From the NCBI GenBank assembly GCA_902363445.1, contig CABJAB010000002.1, forward strand, positions 1 to 64,000: DNA of 64,000 bases, written 5' to 3'. The DNA is from Lachnospiraceae bacterium. GTDB taxonomy: Bacteria > Bacillota > Clostridia > Lachnospirales > Lachnospiraceae. Below are positions 38,771 through 47,830 of the stretch, one piece after another. The position numbers and the translations under genes are program-made. The notes beneath the pieces are model-generated. The model was not told where the DNA came from. It did not search any database and saw nothing but the letters and a program-made list of their open reading frames with translations. The first letter of the stretch is position 1; every line of letters begins with the position of its first letter.

Positions 38771-38797
38771 TTTTGTTGTGGAAAGATTGGTGAGAAT

Positions 38798-39055
38798 ATG
38801 GAAGAGATGGTAGTTCTGACTTCAGAGGATGGAGAAAAGCTGCCTTGTTACGTGCTGGAAGAAACCAGAGTAGCAGGCTGCGATTACGTGCTTGTAACCG
38901 ATTCCGAAGAAGGCGACGGTGAATGCTATATTCTGAAAGATGTCTCGAAACCAGAGGAAACGGAAGCTTTGTATGAGATCGTGGAAGATGAGAAGGAACA
39001 GCAGTATCTGGCTAAGATTTTCAATGAGCTTCTGGAAGATGTGGATATCGAGTAA
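38798..39055 (+). CDS. DUF1292 family protein (YrzB-like)
   Basis: This 85-residue acidic protein follows yqgF by 27 bases, as in most Firmicutes. It has the family's layout: an N-terminal half (MVVLTSEDGEKLPCYVLEE) with a beta-rich fold and an acidic C-terminal helix (QYLAKIFNELLEDVD). Its molecular role is unknown. Its constant company with ireB and yqgF suggests a link to that pathway. Confidence 0.9.
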   Translation: MEEMVVLTSEDGEKLPCYVLEETRVAGCDYVLVTDSEEGDGECYILKDVSKPEETEALYEIVEDEKEQQYLAKIFNELLEDVDIE

Positions 39056-39129
39056 ACGAAAAGCGTTGTTCCGGCGGAAGGCCGGAAAAATAATTTAAAA
39101 TTCTGAACGGAAAGTTAGAGAGGTGTATT

Positions 39130-40794
39130 TTGAAACAAACAGGAAATTCCAAATTGAAAGTCATCCCGCTTGGCGGATTGGAGCAGATCGGGATGAACAT
39201 GACTGTCTTTGAATATGAAGACAGTATTATTGTGGTGGACTGCGGGCTGTCCTTCCCCAGCGACGATATGCTGGGTATCGACCTCGTCATCCCGGATGTC
39301 ACATATCTGAGAGACAATATCCAGAAAGTGAAGGGATTTGTTATCACCCATGGACATGAGGATCATATCGGTGCTCTGCCCTATGTCCTTCAGGACATAA
39401 ACGTACCGGTCTATGCCACAAAGCTGACCATGGGCATCATTGAGCATAAGTTAAAAGAACGGGGCATGACCAAGTCCACGAAGAGAAAGGTCATGAAGTA
39501 CGGCCAGTCGGTGAACCTGGGATGCTTCCGGGTGGAGTTCATCCGCACCAATCACAGTATTGCAGACGCGGCGGCCTTTGCCATATTCACACCGGTCGGC
39601 ACGATCGTGCATACCGGAGACTTTAAGATCGACTATACGCCGGTATTCGGAGATCCGGTGGACCTGCCCCGTTTTGCGGAATTGGGAAAAAAAGGAGTGC
39701 TGGCCCTGATGGCCGACAGTACCAATGCCATCCGGGAAGGGTTTACCATGTCGGAGCGGGCTGTAGGCCGTACCTTTGACCGGTTATTTGAGGAAAATAA
39801 GGACAGAAGAATTTTGGTAGCCACTTTTGCGTCCAACGTGGACCGGGTGCAGCAGATCATCAACTCCTCCTATAAATACGGACGGAAGGTAGTGGTGGAG
39901 GGCCGAAGCATGGTCAATATCATCGGCATTGCCAATGAACTGGGATATATCAAGATCCCGGATTCGACCCTGGTGGATATTTCTCAGATGAACAATTATC
40001 CGCCGGAGAAGACGGTGCTCATCACGACCGGAAGCCAGGGAGAGTCCATGGCGGCTCTTTCCAGAATGGCTGCGGATATTCATAAAAAAGTATCCATTAA
40101 TGCCAACGACGCGATCATTTTCAGCTCCACACCGATTCCCGGAAACGAAAAGGCCGTGGCTCAGGTCATCAACGAGCTGTCTGCTAAGGGAGCGAAGGTG
40201 ATCTTCCAGGATACCCATGTATCGGGCCATGCCTGCAGAGAGGACCTGAAACTCATCTACTCTCTGGTGAAACCGAAATTTGCGCTGCCCGTGCACGGCG
40301 AGTACCGGCATCTGATGGCGCAGGCGGATATCGCGCAGGAGATGGGAGTGCCGGAAGAAAACATTTTCATCATGCGTTCCGGCAATGTAATGGAGCTCAC
40401 CCAGGACAGCGCTCAGGTGACCGGAAATGTGACGGCAGGCCCTGTGCTGGTGGACGGCCTCGGAGTAGGAGATGTGGGAAACATCGTGCTGCGTGACCGC
40501 CAAAACCTGGCTCAGAACGGTATCATCATCGTGGTGCTGACCTTGGATCGCCACAACAGTGAGCTGCTGGCGGGACCGGATATCGTTTCCAGAGGGTTTG
40601 TCTATGTCAGAGAGTCTGAGAACTTGATGGAAGAAGCGCACACGGTCGTAGAAGACGCAGTCCAGAAATGTCTGGACAGGAAGGTCAGCGACTGGGGGAA
40701 GATCAAGGCGGTCATCCGGGACAGCCTCAGTGACTACATCTGGAAAAAGATGAAGAGGAATCCTATGATTCTGCCCATCATTATGGAGATCTGA
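39130..40794 (+). CDS. rnjA: Ribonuclease J, TTG start
   Basis: RNase J is a metallo-beta-lactamase-fold 5'-3' exonuclease and endonuclease of Gram-positive bacteria. This 554-residue protein has the zinc motif THGHEDHIGALPY (near residue 73), TNHSIADAAAF, IVHTGDFKIDY and the beta-CASP motifs (VATFASNVDRVQQII; HVSGHACREDLK). TTG 39130 is the start: AGAGGTG lies upstream, and the next Met falls inside the conserved core. It is probably an rnjA-type gene, but rnjB cannot be excluded. Confidence 0.93.
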   Translation: MKQTGNSKLKVIPLGGLEQIGMNMTVFEYEDSIIVVDCGLSFPSDDMLGIDLVIPDVTYLRDNIQKVKGFVITHGHEDHIGALPYVLQDINVPVYATKLTMGIIEHKLKERGMTKSTKRKVMKYGQSVNLGCFRVEFIRTNHSIADAAAFAIFTPVGTIVHTGDFKIDYTPVFGDPVDLPRFAELGKKGVLALMADSTNAIREGFTMSERAVGRTFDRLFEENKDRRILVATFASNVDRVQQIINSSYKYGRKVVVEGRSMVNIIGIANELGYIKIPDSTLVDISQMNNYPPEKTVLITTGSQGESMAALSRMAADIHKKVSINANDAIIFSSTPIPGNEKAVAQVINELSAKGAKVIFQDTHVSGHACREDLKLIYSLVKPKFALPVHGEYRHLMAQADIAQEMGVPEENIFIMRSGNVMELTQDSAQVTGNVTAGPVLVDGLGVGDVGNIVLRDRQNLAQNGIIIVVLTLDRHNSELLAGPDIVSRGFVYVRESENLMEEAHTVVEDAVQKCLDRKVSDWGKIKAVIRDSLSDYIWKKMKRNPMILPIIMEI

Positions 40795-40829
40795 GAAGAC
40801 CAGGAACACGGCGGACAGGAGGGATGGAC

Positions 40830-41195
40830 ATGAAGCTGCGTATCTTCGGCATTTTATTTAAGATTGCTCTGACGGCGGCGGTGATATCCCTTGTCTTGTT
40901 GATATCCGTAAAAGCATATGGCTTTGGAAAAGCCGTGTTTGATGAAAAGCCGGGGACTGCGGAAAATCCGGTTTCCGTCACCGTCGAGGTGAAGGAAGGC
41001 GACGGCATCCGTCAGGTAGCGGCTTTGCTTCGGCAGGAAGGGCTTGTTGAAAGTACGCTTGTTTTCACGGTTCAGAAATATTTTTACGGAAGCGTCATAC
41101 TGCCCGGCACGTACCGTCTGAATTCCAATATGACGGGAAAGAACATCCTGGATGTCCTTTCCGGCGTGGCTGTGGATACAGAGGAAGATTCATGA
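40830..41195 (+). CDS. Short MltG-like membrane protein without catalytic domain
   Basis: This 121-residue protein has one membrane helix (FKIALTAAVISLVLLISVKAYG) and a LysM-like module typical of the N-terminal part of MltG/YceG (VEVKEGDGIRQVAALLRQEG, then YRLNSNMTGKNILDVLSG). The catalytic lytic transglycosylase domain of MltG (another 220 or so residues) is missing. The gene sits exactly where mltG stands in B. subtilis, between the rnjA cluster and trmR. Short versions are common in Lachnospiraceae. GGAGGG is well placed for ATG 40830; an ATG at 40824 overlaps it. The stop overlaps trmR. Confidence 0.8.
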   Translation: MKLRIFGILFKIALTAAVISLVLLISVKAYGFGKAVFDEKPGTAENPVSVTVEVKEGDGIRQVAALLRQEGLVESTLVFTVQKYFYGSVILPGTYRLNSNMTGKNILDVLSGVAVDTEEDS

Positions 41196-41836
41196 TCATA
41201 GATGAAAGAACGATCACATATATCAATTCTTTAGAACGGGGAGACAGCGAGATCTGCAATGCGATCGCAAAGGAGGCGGCTGCCTCTCTTGTTCCTATTA
41301 TCCGGAAGGAGACGGCTAGCCTGTTAAAAACACTTGTGGCCATCCGGCGCCCGGAGAAGATATTGGAGGTGGGGACAGCCACCGGCTATTCCGCTCTTTT
41401 GATGAGCGAGCATATGCCGGAAGGCTGTACGATCACGACGATCGAGAAATACGAAAAGCGGATTCCTGTTGCCAGAGAGAACTTTCGGCGGGCCGGAAAG
41501 GAAGCGGTCATCACTCTTCTTACCGGAGATGCGTCGGAGGTCCTCAGGACGCTGGAGCCGCCTTTTGATTTTATATTTATGGATGCGGCAAAGGGACAGT
41601 ACATTCATTTTCTGGACGAGGTCCTGCGGCTGCTGCCGGTGGGAGGAGTCCTGGTTTCAGATAATGTGCTCCAGGACGGAGACGTCATTGAATCGAGATA
41701 TGCTGTCGCCAGGAGGAACCGTACCATTCACGCGAGGATGCGGGAATATCTTTATGCACTGAAGCATATGGACTGTCTGGAGACTGCGGTCATACCCATT
41801 GGAGACGGAGTCACTGTCAGCACAAAGCTTTTGTAG
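41192..41836 (+). CDS. trmR: O-methyltransferase, TrmR type
   Basis: This 214-residue SAM-dependent methyltransferase has the binding loop ILEVGTATGYSALLM (near residue 52) and the metal-site motif FIFMDAAKGQY (near residue 130). In B. subtilis the equivalent gene (yrrM, trmR) methylates 5-hydroxyuridine at the wobble position of tRNA to 5-methoxyuridine. The next gene is the likely hydroxylase, so both steps lie together. The start overlaps the preceding stop by 4 bases (ATGA). Confidence 0.85.
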   Translation: MIIDERTITYINSLERGDSEICNAIAKEAAASLVPIIRKETASLLKTLVAIRRPEKILEVGTATGYSALLMSEHMPEGCTITTIEKYEKRIPVARENFRRAGKEAVITLLTGDASEVLRTLEPPFDFIFMDAAKGQYIHFLDEVLRLLPVGGVLVSDNVLQDGDVIESRYAVARRNRTIHARMREYLYALKHMDCLETAVIPIGDGVTVSTKLL

Positions 41837-41855
41837 TAAAAGGAGGGCGGCAGCC

Positions 41856-43106
41856 TTGAAGAAACCAGAATTACTGATACCGGCCAGCAGCCTGGAGGTC
41901 CTTAGGACAGCTGTGATATTTGGAGCGGACGCCGTATATATCGGCGGAGAGGCATTCGGCCTCCGAGCAAAGGCAAAAAATTTTTCCCTGGAAGAGATGG
42001 CGGAGGGGATTTCATTTGCCCATGAACGGGGGGCAAGGGTATATGTCACGGCGAATATACTTGCCCACAACGAGGATCTGCCGGAAGTGCGGAAGTACTT
42101 TAGGGAATTAAAAAAGATAGGGCCGGACGCGCTGATCATTTCCGATCCTGGAGTATACGCCATTGCGATGGAGGAAGTGCCGGAAATAGAACGGCATATC
42201 AGCACCCAGGCCAATAATACCAACTATGGTACATACCGGTTCTGGTATGGACAGGGAGCGAAGAGGGTGGTATCTGCCAGAGAGCTTTCTCTGGAGGAGA
42301 TACGGGAGATTCGGAAGAATATCCCGGAGGATCTGGAGATCGAGACATTTATTCATGGGGCCATGTGTATTTCCTATTCCGGTAGGTGTCTGCTCAGCAA
42401 CTTTTTTACGGGAAGGGACGCCAACCGGGGGGCCTGTACCCACCCTTGCCGCTGGAATTATTCGGTCATGGAGGAGAGCCGCCCGGGAGAATATTTCCCC
42501 GTTTATGAAAATGAGCGCGGAAGCTTTATTTTCAACTCGAAGGATCTTTGCATGATAGAACATATGCCCGACATCCTGACGGCTGGGATCGACAGCCTGA
42601 AGGTGGAAGGAAGGATGAAGACGGCTCTCTATGTGGCCGCCGTGGCCAGAACATACCGGAAAGCCATAGACGATTATTTTCTGTCAGAGGAGACGTATCA
42701 AAACCATATGGAGTGGTACAGGGAGGAGATACGCAAATGCACCACCAGGCCGTTTACCACCGGCTTTTTTTACGGAAAGCCGGGAAAGGAAGCGCAGATC
42801 TACGACAGCAGCACGTATGACCAGGAATTTGTCTATCTGGGAATCGTCGGAGAGGACGCGGGAGAAGGAAGGTTTTTCATGGAACAGAAAAACAAGTTTT
42901 CTTTGGGCGAGACCATCGAGATCATGAAGCCTTCCGGAGAAAATCTAGAGGTACAGGTGGAGGGGATCTTTGATGAGGACGGCAGTCCTCAGGAGAGCGC
43001 GCCCCATGCGAGGCAGAAGCTCATGGTAAAACTTTCCCATATTCCGGAGAAGTATGATATACTGAGGAAAAGAGCGGTTTTGCATAAGAGTGTTTTGAGA
43101 GGGTAA
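41856..43106 (+). CDS. trhP: Peptidase U32-family tRNA hydroxylation protein, TTG start
   Basis: This 416-residue protein has the U32 signature ETFIHGAMCISYSGRC (near residue 165) with the conserved Cys residues of NRGACTHPCRW. Members named TrhP install the hydroxyl group of 5-hydroxyuridine-34 in tRNA, the substrate of TrmR. B. subtilis has two such genes (yrrN, yrrO); here a single one is present. TTG 41856 is the start: AGGAGG is 9 bases before it, and the protein then begins with the family-typical KKPELLIPASS. An older annotation as a collagenase-like protease would be misleading. Confidence 0.88.
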   Translation: MKKPELLIPASSLEVLRTAVIFGADAVYIGGEAFGLRAKAKNFSLEEMAEGISFAHERGARVYVTANILAHNEDLPEVRKYFRELKKIGPDALIISDPGVYAIAMEEVPEIERHISTQANNTNYGTYRFWYGQGAKRVVSARELSLEEIREIRKNIPEDLEIETFIHGAMCISYSGRCLLSNFFTGRDANRGACTHPCRWNYSVMEESRPGEYFPVYENERGSFIFNSKDLCMIEHMPDILTAGIDSLKVEGRMKTALYVAAVARTYRKAIDDYFLSEETYQNHMEWYREEIRKCTTRPFTTGFFYGKPGKEAQIYDSSTYDQEFVYLGIVGEDAGEGRFFMEQKNKFSLGETIEIMKPSGENLEVQVEGIFDEDGSPQESAPHARQKLMVKLSHIPEKYDILRKRAVLHKSVLRG

Positions 43107-43110
43107 AGCT

Positions 43111-43863
43111 ATGAACATACTTCTTGGGGTGGTCGCACTCCTGTCTGTCGTCTATTATGGCATGATCGTGAGCTATGCCGGCATTCAGGCCTCTTTTTCG
43201 GGATTCTGGCTGATATTGGGGATTCTGGCAGGAGCCCTGGCAGTCCTGCTGAGCATGAAGAAAATCCATATGACATTCCGCCATTTTCCGCTGTGGGTAA
43301 AGGTTCCCCTTCGTACAACTATTGTGCTGGGGATCCTGTGCTTTGCGGCGGTGGAAGGATTTATCGTATTCCATATGTTTTCTTCTCCAGAGGAACCGGT
43401 GGATTGCCTGATCGTGCTGGGAGCGCAGGTGCGCGGGGACACGGTCACAAAATCTTTGAAATACCGGCTGGATACGGCTGCCGATTATCTGGAGGAGCAT
43501 CCGGATACCCGGGTGATCGTCACCGGCGGGAAGGGACCAGGAGAAAATATTTCCGAGGCGGCGGCCATGCGGAATTATCTGATGGACAGAGGAATCGATA
43601 AAAAACGGATCGTGCTGGAACGGTATGCCACCAACACGGTGCAGAATCTGCTGTACAGCAAATCGCTGCTGGTCAGCAACAAGGCTTCTGTGGGAGTGGT
43701 GACCAACAGCTTCCATGTGTTCCGTTCTGTGAGCATTGCAAGAAAGCTGGGTATGAAGAACGTGACGGGTATCGCCGCCGAGTCGGACAAGCTGCTTCTG
43801 CCCAATTATATGGTACGGGAATTTTTCGCAGTAGTAAAAGATAAGTTCTTGGGGAATATTTAA
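43111..43863 (+). CDS. YdcF-like DUF218 membrane protein
   Basis: This 250-residue protein has an N-terminal half with three to four membrane segments and a C-terminal DUF218 domain: CLIVLGAQVRGD, VIVTGGKGPGE, RIVLERYATNTVQNL and TNSFHVFRS. Relatives (SanA, ElyC, YdcF) are linked to envelope polysaccharide metabolism, and YdcF binds SAM in vitro. It follows trhP by 4 bases. Its direct role is unknown. Confidence 0.85.
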   Translation: MNILLGVVALLSVVYYGMIVSYAGIQASFSGFWLILGILAGALAVLLSMKKIHMTFRHFPLWVKVPLRTTIVLGILCFAAVEGFIVFHMFSSPEEPVDCLIVLGAQVRGDTVTKSLKYRLDTAADYLEEHPDTRVIVTGGKGPGENISEAAAMRNYLMDRGIDKKRIVLERYATNTVQNLLYSKSLLVSNKASVGVVTNSFHVFRSVSIARKLGMKNVTGIAAESDKLLLPNYMVREFFAVVKDKFLGNI

Positions 43864-43867
43864 ATGG

Positions 43868-43900
43868 AAGGGGGAGGCAGTTCGGCTGCCTGCCCCTGTT
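43868..43900 (+). terminator. GC-rich hairpin between ydcF-like and M16 genes
   Basis: GGGGGAGGCAG and CTGCCTGCCCC pair around a TTCGG loop with one mismatch. It is followed by TGTTTC and not a good T run, so it may attenuate and not end transcription. Confidence 0.45.
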
Positions 43901-43921
43901 TCGGAAAGGAGTATCAATCGG

Positions 43922-46861
43922 ATGAAAAAAAGCGGTTTAGATGCTTACGAAAAGATAAAAGAGAAGGACATAGAAGAACTGAATTCCAGGGCGGAGGTGC
44001 TCCGCCATAAAAAGAGCGGCGCCAGGATTTTTTTGCTGTCCAATGAGGACGAGAATAAGGTATTTACGGTCGGTTTCCGGACGCCGGTTTCCGACAGCAC
44101 CGGCGTGCCTCACATTATGGAGCATTCGGTGCTCTGCGGTTCGGAAAAATTTCCGGTAAAGGATCCGTTTGTGGAGCTGGTGAAGGGATCACTGAATACC
44201 TTTCTCAATGCCATGACTTATTCAGACAAGACGGTATATCCGGTGGCCAGCTGCAACGACAAGGATTTCCAGAACCTGATGGACGTCTATCTGGATGCGG
44301 TATTCCATCCCAATATCTATCACAACGAGATGATATTCAAGCAGGAAGGCTGGCATTATGAGCTGGAGAATGAAGAAGGTCCCCTCGCTCTGAACGGGGT
44401 AGTATATAACGAGATGAAGGGAGTGTTCTCCTCGCCTGAAAGCGTTCTGGACCGGTATATCCGCAAAGTCCTGTTCCCGGATACCACCTACCGGTTTGAA
44501 TCCGGCGGGGATCCGGAAGAGATTCCGGAGCTCACCTATGAGCAGTTCCTGGAGTTCCACCGCACGTATTATCATCCTTCCAACAGCTATATTTATCTCT
44601 ATGGAAACATGGACATGGAAGAGAAGCTCCGGTTTCTGGATGAAGAATATCTGAGCCATTATGAAGCGCGGGCAGTGGATTCGGAAATCACCATGCAGAA
44701 GGAATTCACACCGGAGAGCGAATACGAGATCTTTTATCCGGTCACAGAAGAAGAAAGCGAGGAAGGGAAGACGTACCTGTCGGTGAACACGGTGGTGGGC
44801 ACGGATCTGGACGCCAGACTTTACGTGGCTTTCCAGATTCTGGAGTATGCTCTTTTATCTGCTCCCGGAGCGCCGCTCAAGCAGGCTCTTATCGATGCCG
44901 GCATTGGTACGGACATCTATGGAGGATACGACAATGGCGTTTTGCAGCCGGTATTTTCCGTTATCGCGAAAAATACGGAGAAAAATAAAAAGGAACAGTT
45001 CCTCTCTGTGATCAGGAAAACACTGGAGACGCTTGCTGAAGAGGGAATCGATGAAAAATCCCTGGAGGCCGGCATCAACTACTATGAATTCAAATACCGG
45101 GAAGCCGATTTCGGCCCTTATCCAAAGGGTCTTATGTACGGCCTGCAGTGCTTTGACAGCTGGCTTTACGATGAGAATGACCCATTCATGCACCTGGAGT
45201 TTGGGGAAAGCTTTGATTATCTGAAAGAACATCGGAAGGACGGATATTTTGAAGCGCTGATCACGGATTATCTGCTGAATAACCTTCATCAGGCCGTCAT
45301 CATCTTGTCCCCGAAAAAAGGACTGGATAAAGAACGGGAAGAAAAGCAGATGGATGTCCTGGCAAAGAAACTGGATTCCATGAAGGCAGAAGAAAGAAAA
45401 GCGCTGGTCCGCCAGACGGAGGAGCTAAAGGAATATCAGCAGGAGCCTTCTTCCAGGGAAGCCCTGGAAACGATCCCCATGCTCTCCAGAGAGGATATCG
45501 GAAAAGAGGCGGCCCGCCTGACCTATCAGGAAAAAGAGGAGGCAGGAGTTCCTGTTCTTCATACGGAGCTGTTCACCAGCGGCATCGGTTATCTGCGGCT
45601 TGCCTTTGACGCGGGGATGACAGCCCCGGAGGACTGGCCGTATCTAGGCTTTCTGAAGGCAGTGCTGGGGATGGTGAACACAGAGCGGCACTCTTATCTG
45701 GAGCTGTTCAATGAGATCAACATCGAGACCGGCGGGATTAATACCAGCCTTGGTAGCTATCCGGTTCTTAAGGACCTTGGGAGCTTCCGGTTATCCTTTG
45801 ACTTTACGGCGAAGGCCTTTTATGACAAGATAGGGAAAGCCTTTGGATTCATAGATGAAATTCTGCATACTTCCGTCGTGGAGGATGAAAAGCGCATATA
45901 TGAGCTGGCTGCAAGGATGCGTTCCAGAATGAAGGAGCGGCTTTTGGCGGGAGGCCATTCCACGGCGGTCCTCCGGGCCGGGTCTTATCATTCCGCAGTA
46001 GCGGCTTTTGGGGAGGCTACGTCCGGAATCGATTATTACCGGTTCTTAGAACGGCTGGAGAATGGATTTGAACAAGAAAAAGAAACGCTGTTCCGGAAGC
46101 TCCGGGAGCTTATGGGACAGATTTTCCGGAAGGAAAACCTGTTTATCAGCTTTACCGCCGACGGAACAGGATATGAGCATTTTAAAATGGAACTGCCGGG
46201 CTTTTTAAACCGGCTTTCCGGCGGAAACGATGATAAGGGATTTCCTCTCCGTACGGTGAATCCGGAGGTGATCTCTCTGGAACAGAAGAATGAAGGCTTT
46301 AAGGCGTCTTCCCAGGTTCAGTATGTGGCAAGATGCGGGAATTTCAGAGACGCGGGCTATTCTTATACCGGCGCCCTGAGGATTCTCCAGGTGATCCTGA
46401 GCTATGACTATCTGTGGACCCAGGTCCGGGTAAAGGGCGGGGCGTACGGCGTGATGAGCGGCTTCGGCCGTTCTGGAGACGGCTATTTCGTATCCTACCG
46501 GGATCCGAATCTGGGAAAAACGAGCCAGGTGTTTGAAGGAGTCCCGGAATATCTGCGGAATTTCCAGGTGGATGAACGGGATATGACCAAATATATAATC
46601 GGGACCATCAGCAGTATGGACACTCCGATGAACCCTTCGGCAAGGGGAGGACGGGATATGATGATGTACCTTTCCGGAATCACCCAGGAGATGCTGCAGA
46701 AAGAAAGAGATCAGGTCATCGGCGCCGGAGAGGAGGATATCCGTGCGCTCGCCGGGATCACGCAGGCTGTCCTGGATACGGGTGACATCTGCGCTGTGGG
46801 AAATGACGGAAAGATAGAGGCGGAAAAGCAGCTGTTTAAAGAGACGAAGCGTTTATTCTGA
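43922..46861 (+). CDS. M16C zinc metalloprotease (presequence-protease type)
   Basis: This 979-residue protein is the full length of PreP/Cym1-like enzymes. The inverted zinc motif HIMEHS gives HxxEH (near residue 62), with the distal Glu in YNEMKGVFSSPESVL (near 162) and the RYIRKVLFPDTTYRFESGG region after it. Four M16 half-domains, of which only the first is catalytic, form a closed chamber that degrades peptides. In bacteria it is thought to clear oligopeptides in the cytoplasm; no signal peptide is present here. It precedes era by 31 bases. Confidence 0.92.
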   Translation: MKKSGLDAYEKIKEKDIEELNSRAEVLRHKKSGARIFLLSNEDENKVFTVGFRTPVSDSTGVPHIMEHSVLCGSEKFPVKDPFVELVKGSLNTFLNAMTYSDKTVYPVASCNDKDFQNLMDVYLDAVFHPNIYHNEMIFKQEGWHYELENEEGPLALNGVVYNEMKGVFSSPESVLDRYIRKVLFPDTTYRFESGGDPEEIPELTYEQFLEFHRTYYHPSNSYIYLYGNMDMEEKLRFLDEEYLSHYEARAVDSEITMQKEFTPESEYEIFYPVTEEESEEGKTYLSVNTVVGTDLDARLYVAFQILEYALLSAPGAPLKQALIDAGIGTDIYGGYDNGVLQPVFSVIAKNTEKNKKEQFLSVIRKTLETLAEEGIDEKSLEAGINYYEFKYREADFGPYPKGLMYGLQCFDSWLYDENDPFMHLEFGESFDYLKEHRKDGYFEALITDYLLNNLHQAVIILSPKKGLDKEREEKQMDVLAKKLDSMKAEERKALVRQTEELKEYQQEPSSREALETIPMLSREDIGKEAARLTYQEKEEAGVPVLHTELFTSGIGYLRLAFDAGMTAPEDWPYLGFLKAVLGMVNTERHSYLELFNEINIETGGINTSLGSYPVLKDLGSFRLSFDFTAKAFYDKIGKAFGFIDEILHTSVVEDEKRIYELAARMRSRMKERLLAGGHSTAVLRAGSYHSAVAAFGEATSGIDYYRFLERLENGFEQEKETLFRKLRELMGQIFRKENLFISFTADGTGYEHFKMELPGFLNRLSGGNDDKGFPLRTVNPEVISLEQKNEGFKASSQVQYVARCGNFRDAGYSYTGALRILQVILSYDYLWTQVRVKGGAYGVMSGFGRSGDGYFVSYRDPNLGKTSQVFEGVPEYLRNFQVDERDMTKYIIGTISSMDTPMNPSARGGRDMMMYLSGITQEMLQKERDQVIGAGEEDIRALAGITQAVLDTGDICAVGNDGKIEAEKQLFKETKRLF

Positions 46862-46892
46862 CAGAATAAACGGCGGGATATGAGGATGAAAT

Positions 46893-47792
46893 ATGGAAAG
46901 ACAGAAGAAATCGGGATTTGTGGCGTTAATAGGACGCCCGAATGTGGGGAAATCTACCCTTATGAATCATTTGATCGGACAGAAGATCGCCATTACTTCC
47001 GATAAACCCCAGACGACCAGGAACCGGATCCAGACTGTTTATACGGACGACAGAGGACAGATCGTATTTTTGGACACGCCCGGCATACACAAGGCGAAAA
47101 ATAAGCTGGGAGAATATATGGTGGGCGCAGCAGAACGGACGCTTAAAGAGGTAGACGTGATCCTGTGGCTGGTGGAGCCTTCTTCCTATATCGGCGCCGG
47201 GGAGCAGTATATCCTGGACATTTTGAAACAGGTAAAAATACCGGTGGTGCTGGCCATCAATAAGATCGATACGGTGGAAAAGGAAAAGGTGCTGGCTTAT
47301 ATCGACACATACCGGAAGGTCTATCCTTTTTCTGAGATCATTCCGGTGTCGGCCCTGAAGGGCGCCAACTTGGATACCGTGCTGGAGGTACTGATGAAGT
47401 ATCTGCCATGCGGCCCCTTATATTACGATGAGGAGACTGTGACCGACCAGCCCATGAGACAGATTGCGGCGGAGATCATCAGAGAGAAGGCGCTCCGCTG
47501 TCTGAAGGATGAGATACCCCATGGCATAGCCGTCACCATTGAATCGATGAAGGAACGGCAGAACGGCCTGTATGATATCGAGGCAGAAATTGTCTGCGAG
47601 CGGGATTCCCATAAGGGAATCATCATCGGTAAGGGCGGAGCGATGCTGAAAAAAATAGGCAGCAGCGCCCGGTATGATATAGAAAAGATGATGGATGCCA
47701 GGGTAAACCTGAAGCTTTGGGTGAAGGTGCGCAAGGAATGGCGGGACAATGACCTGTATCTCAAAAACTATGGATATCACAAGGATATGTAG
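46893..47792 (+). CDS. era: GTPase Era
   Basis: Era assists 30S ribosome maturation by binding the 3' end of 16S rRNA. This 299-residue protein has G1 GRPNVGKSTLMN, G3 DTPGIHKAK and G4 NKID in the N-terminal GTPase domain, and a KH domain near residue 200-290 (HKGIIIGKGGAMLKKIG). Length and motifs are complete. It is followed by recO, the common Firmicutes order. Confidence 0.96.
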   Translation: MERQKKSGFVALIGRPNVGKSTLMNHLIGQKIAITSDKPQTTRNRIQTVYTDDRGQIVFLDTPGIHKAKNKLGEYMVGAAERTLKEVDVILWLVEPSSYIGAGEQYILDILKQVKIPVVLAINKIDTVEKEKVLAYIDTYRKVYPFSEIIPVSALKGANLDTVLEVLMKYLPCGPLYYDEETVTDQPMRQIAAEIIREKALRCLKDEIPHGIAVTIESMKERQNGLYDIEAEIVCERDSHKGIIIGKGGAMLKKIGSSARYDIEKMMDARVNLKLWVKVRKEWRDNDLYLKNYGYHKDM

Positions 47793-47830
47793 CAGTATCC
47801 CTGTATGGTCCTTGGAAAGGAGGCGGCGGT

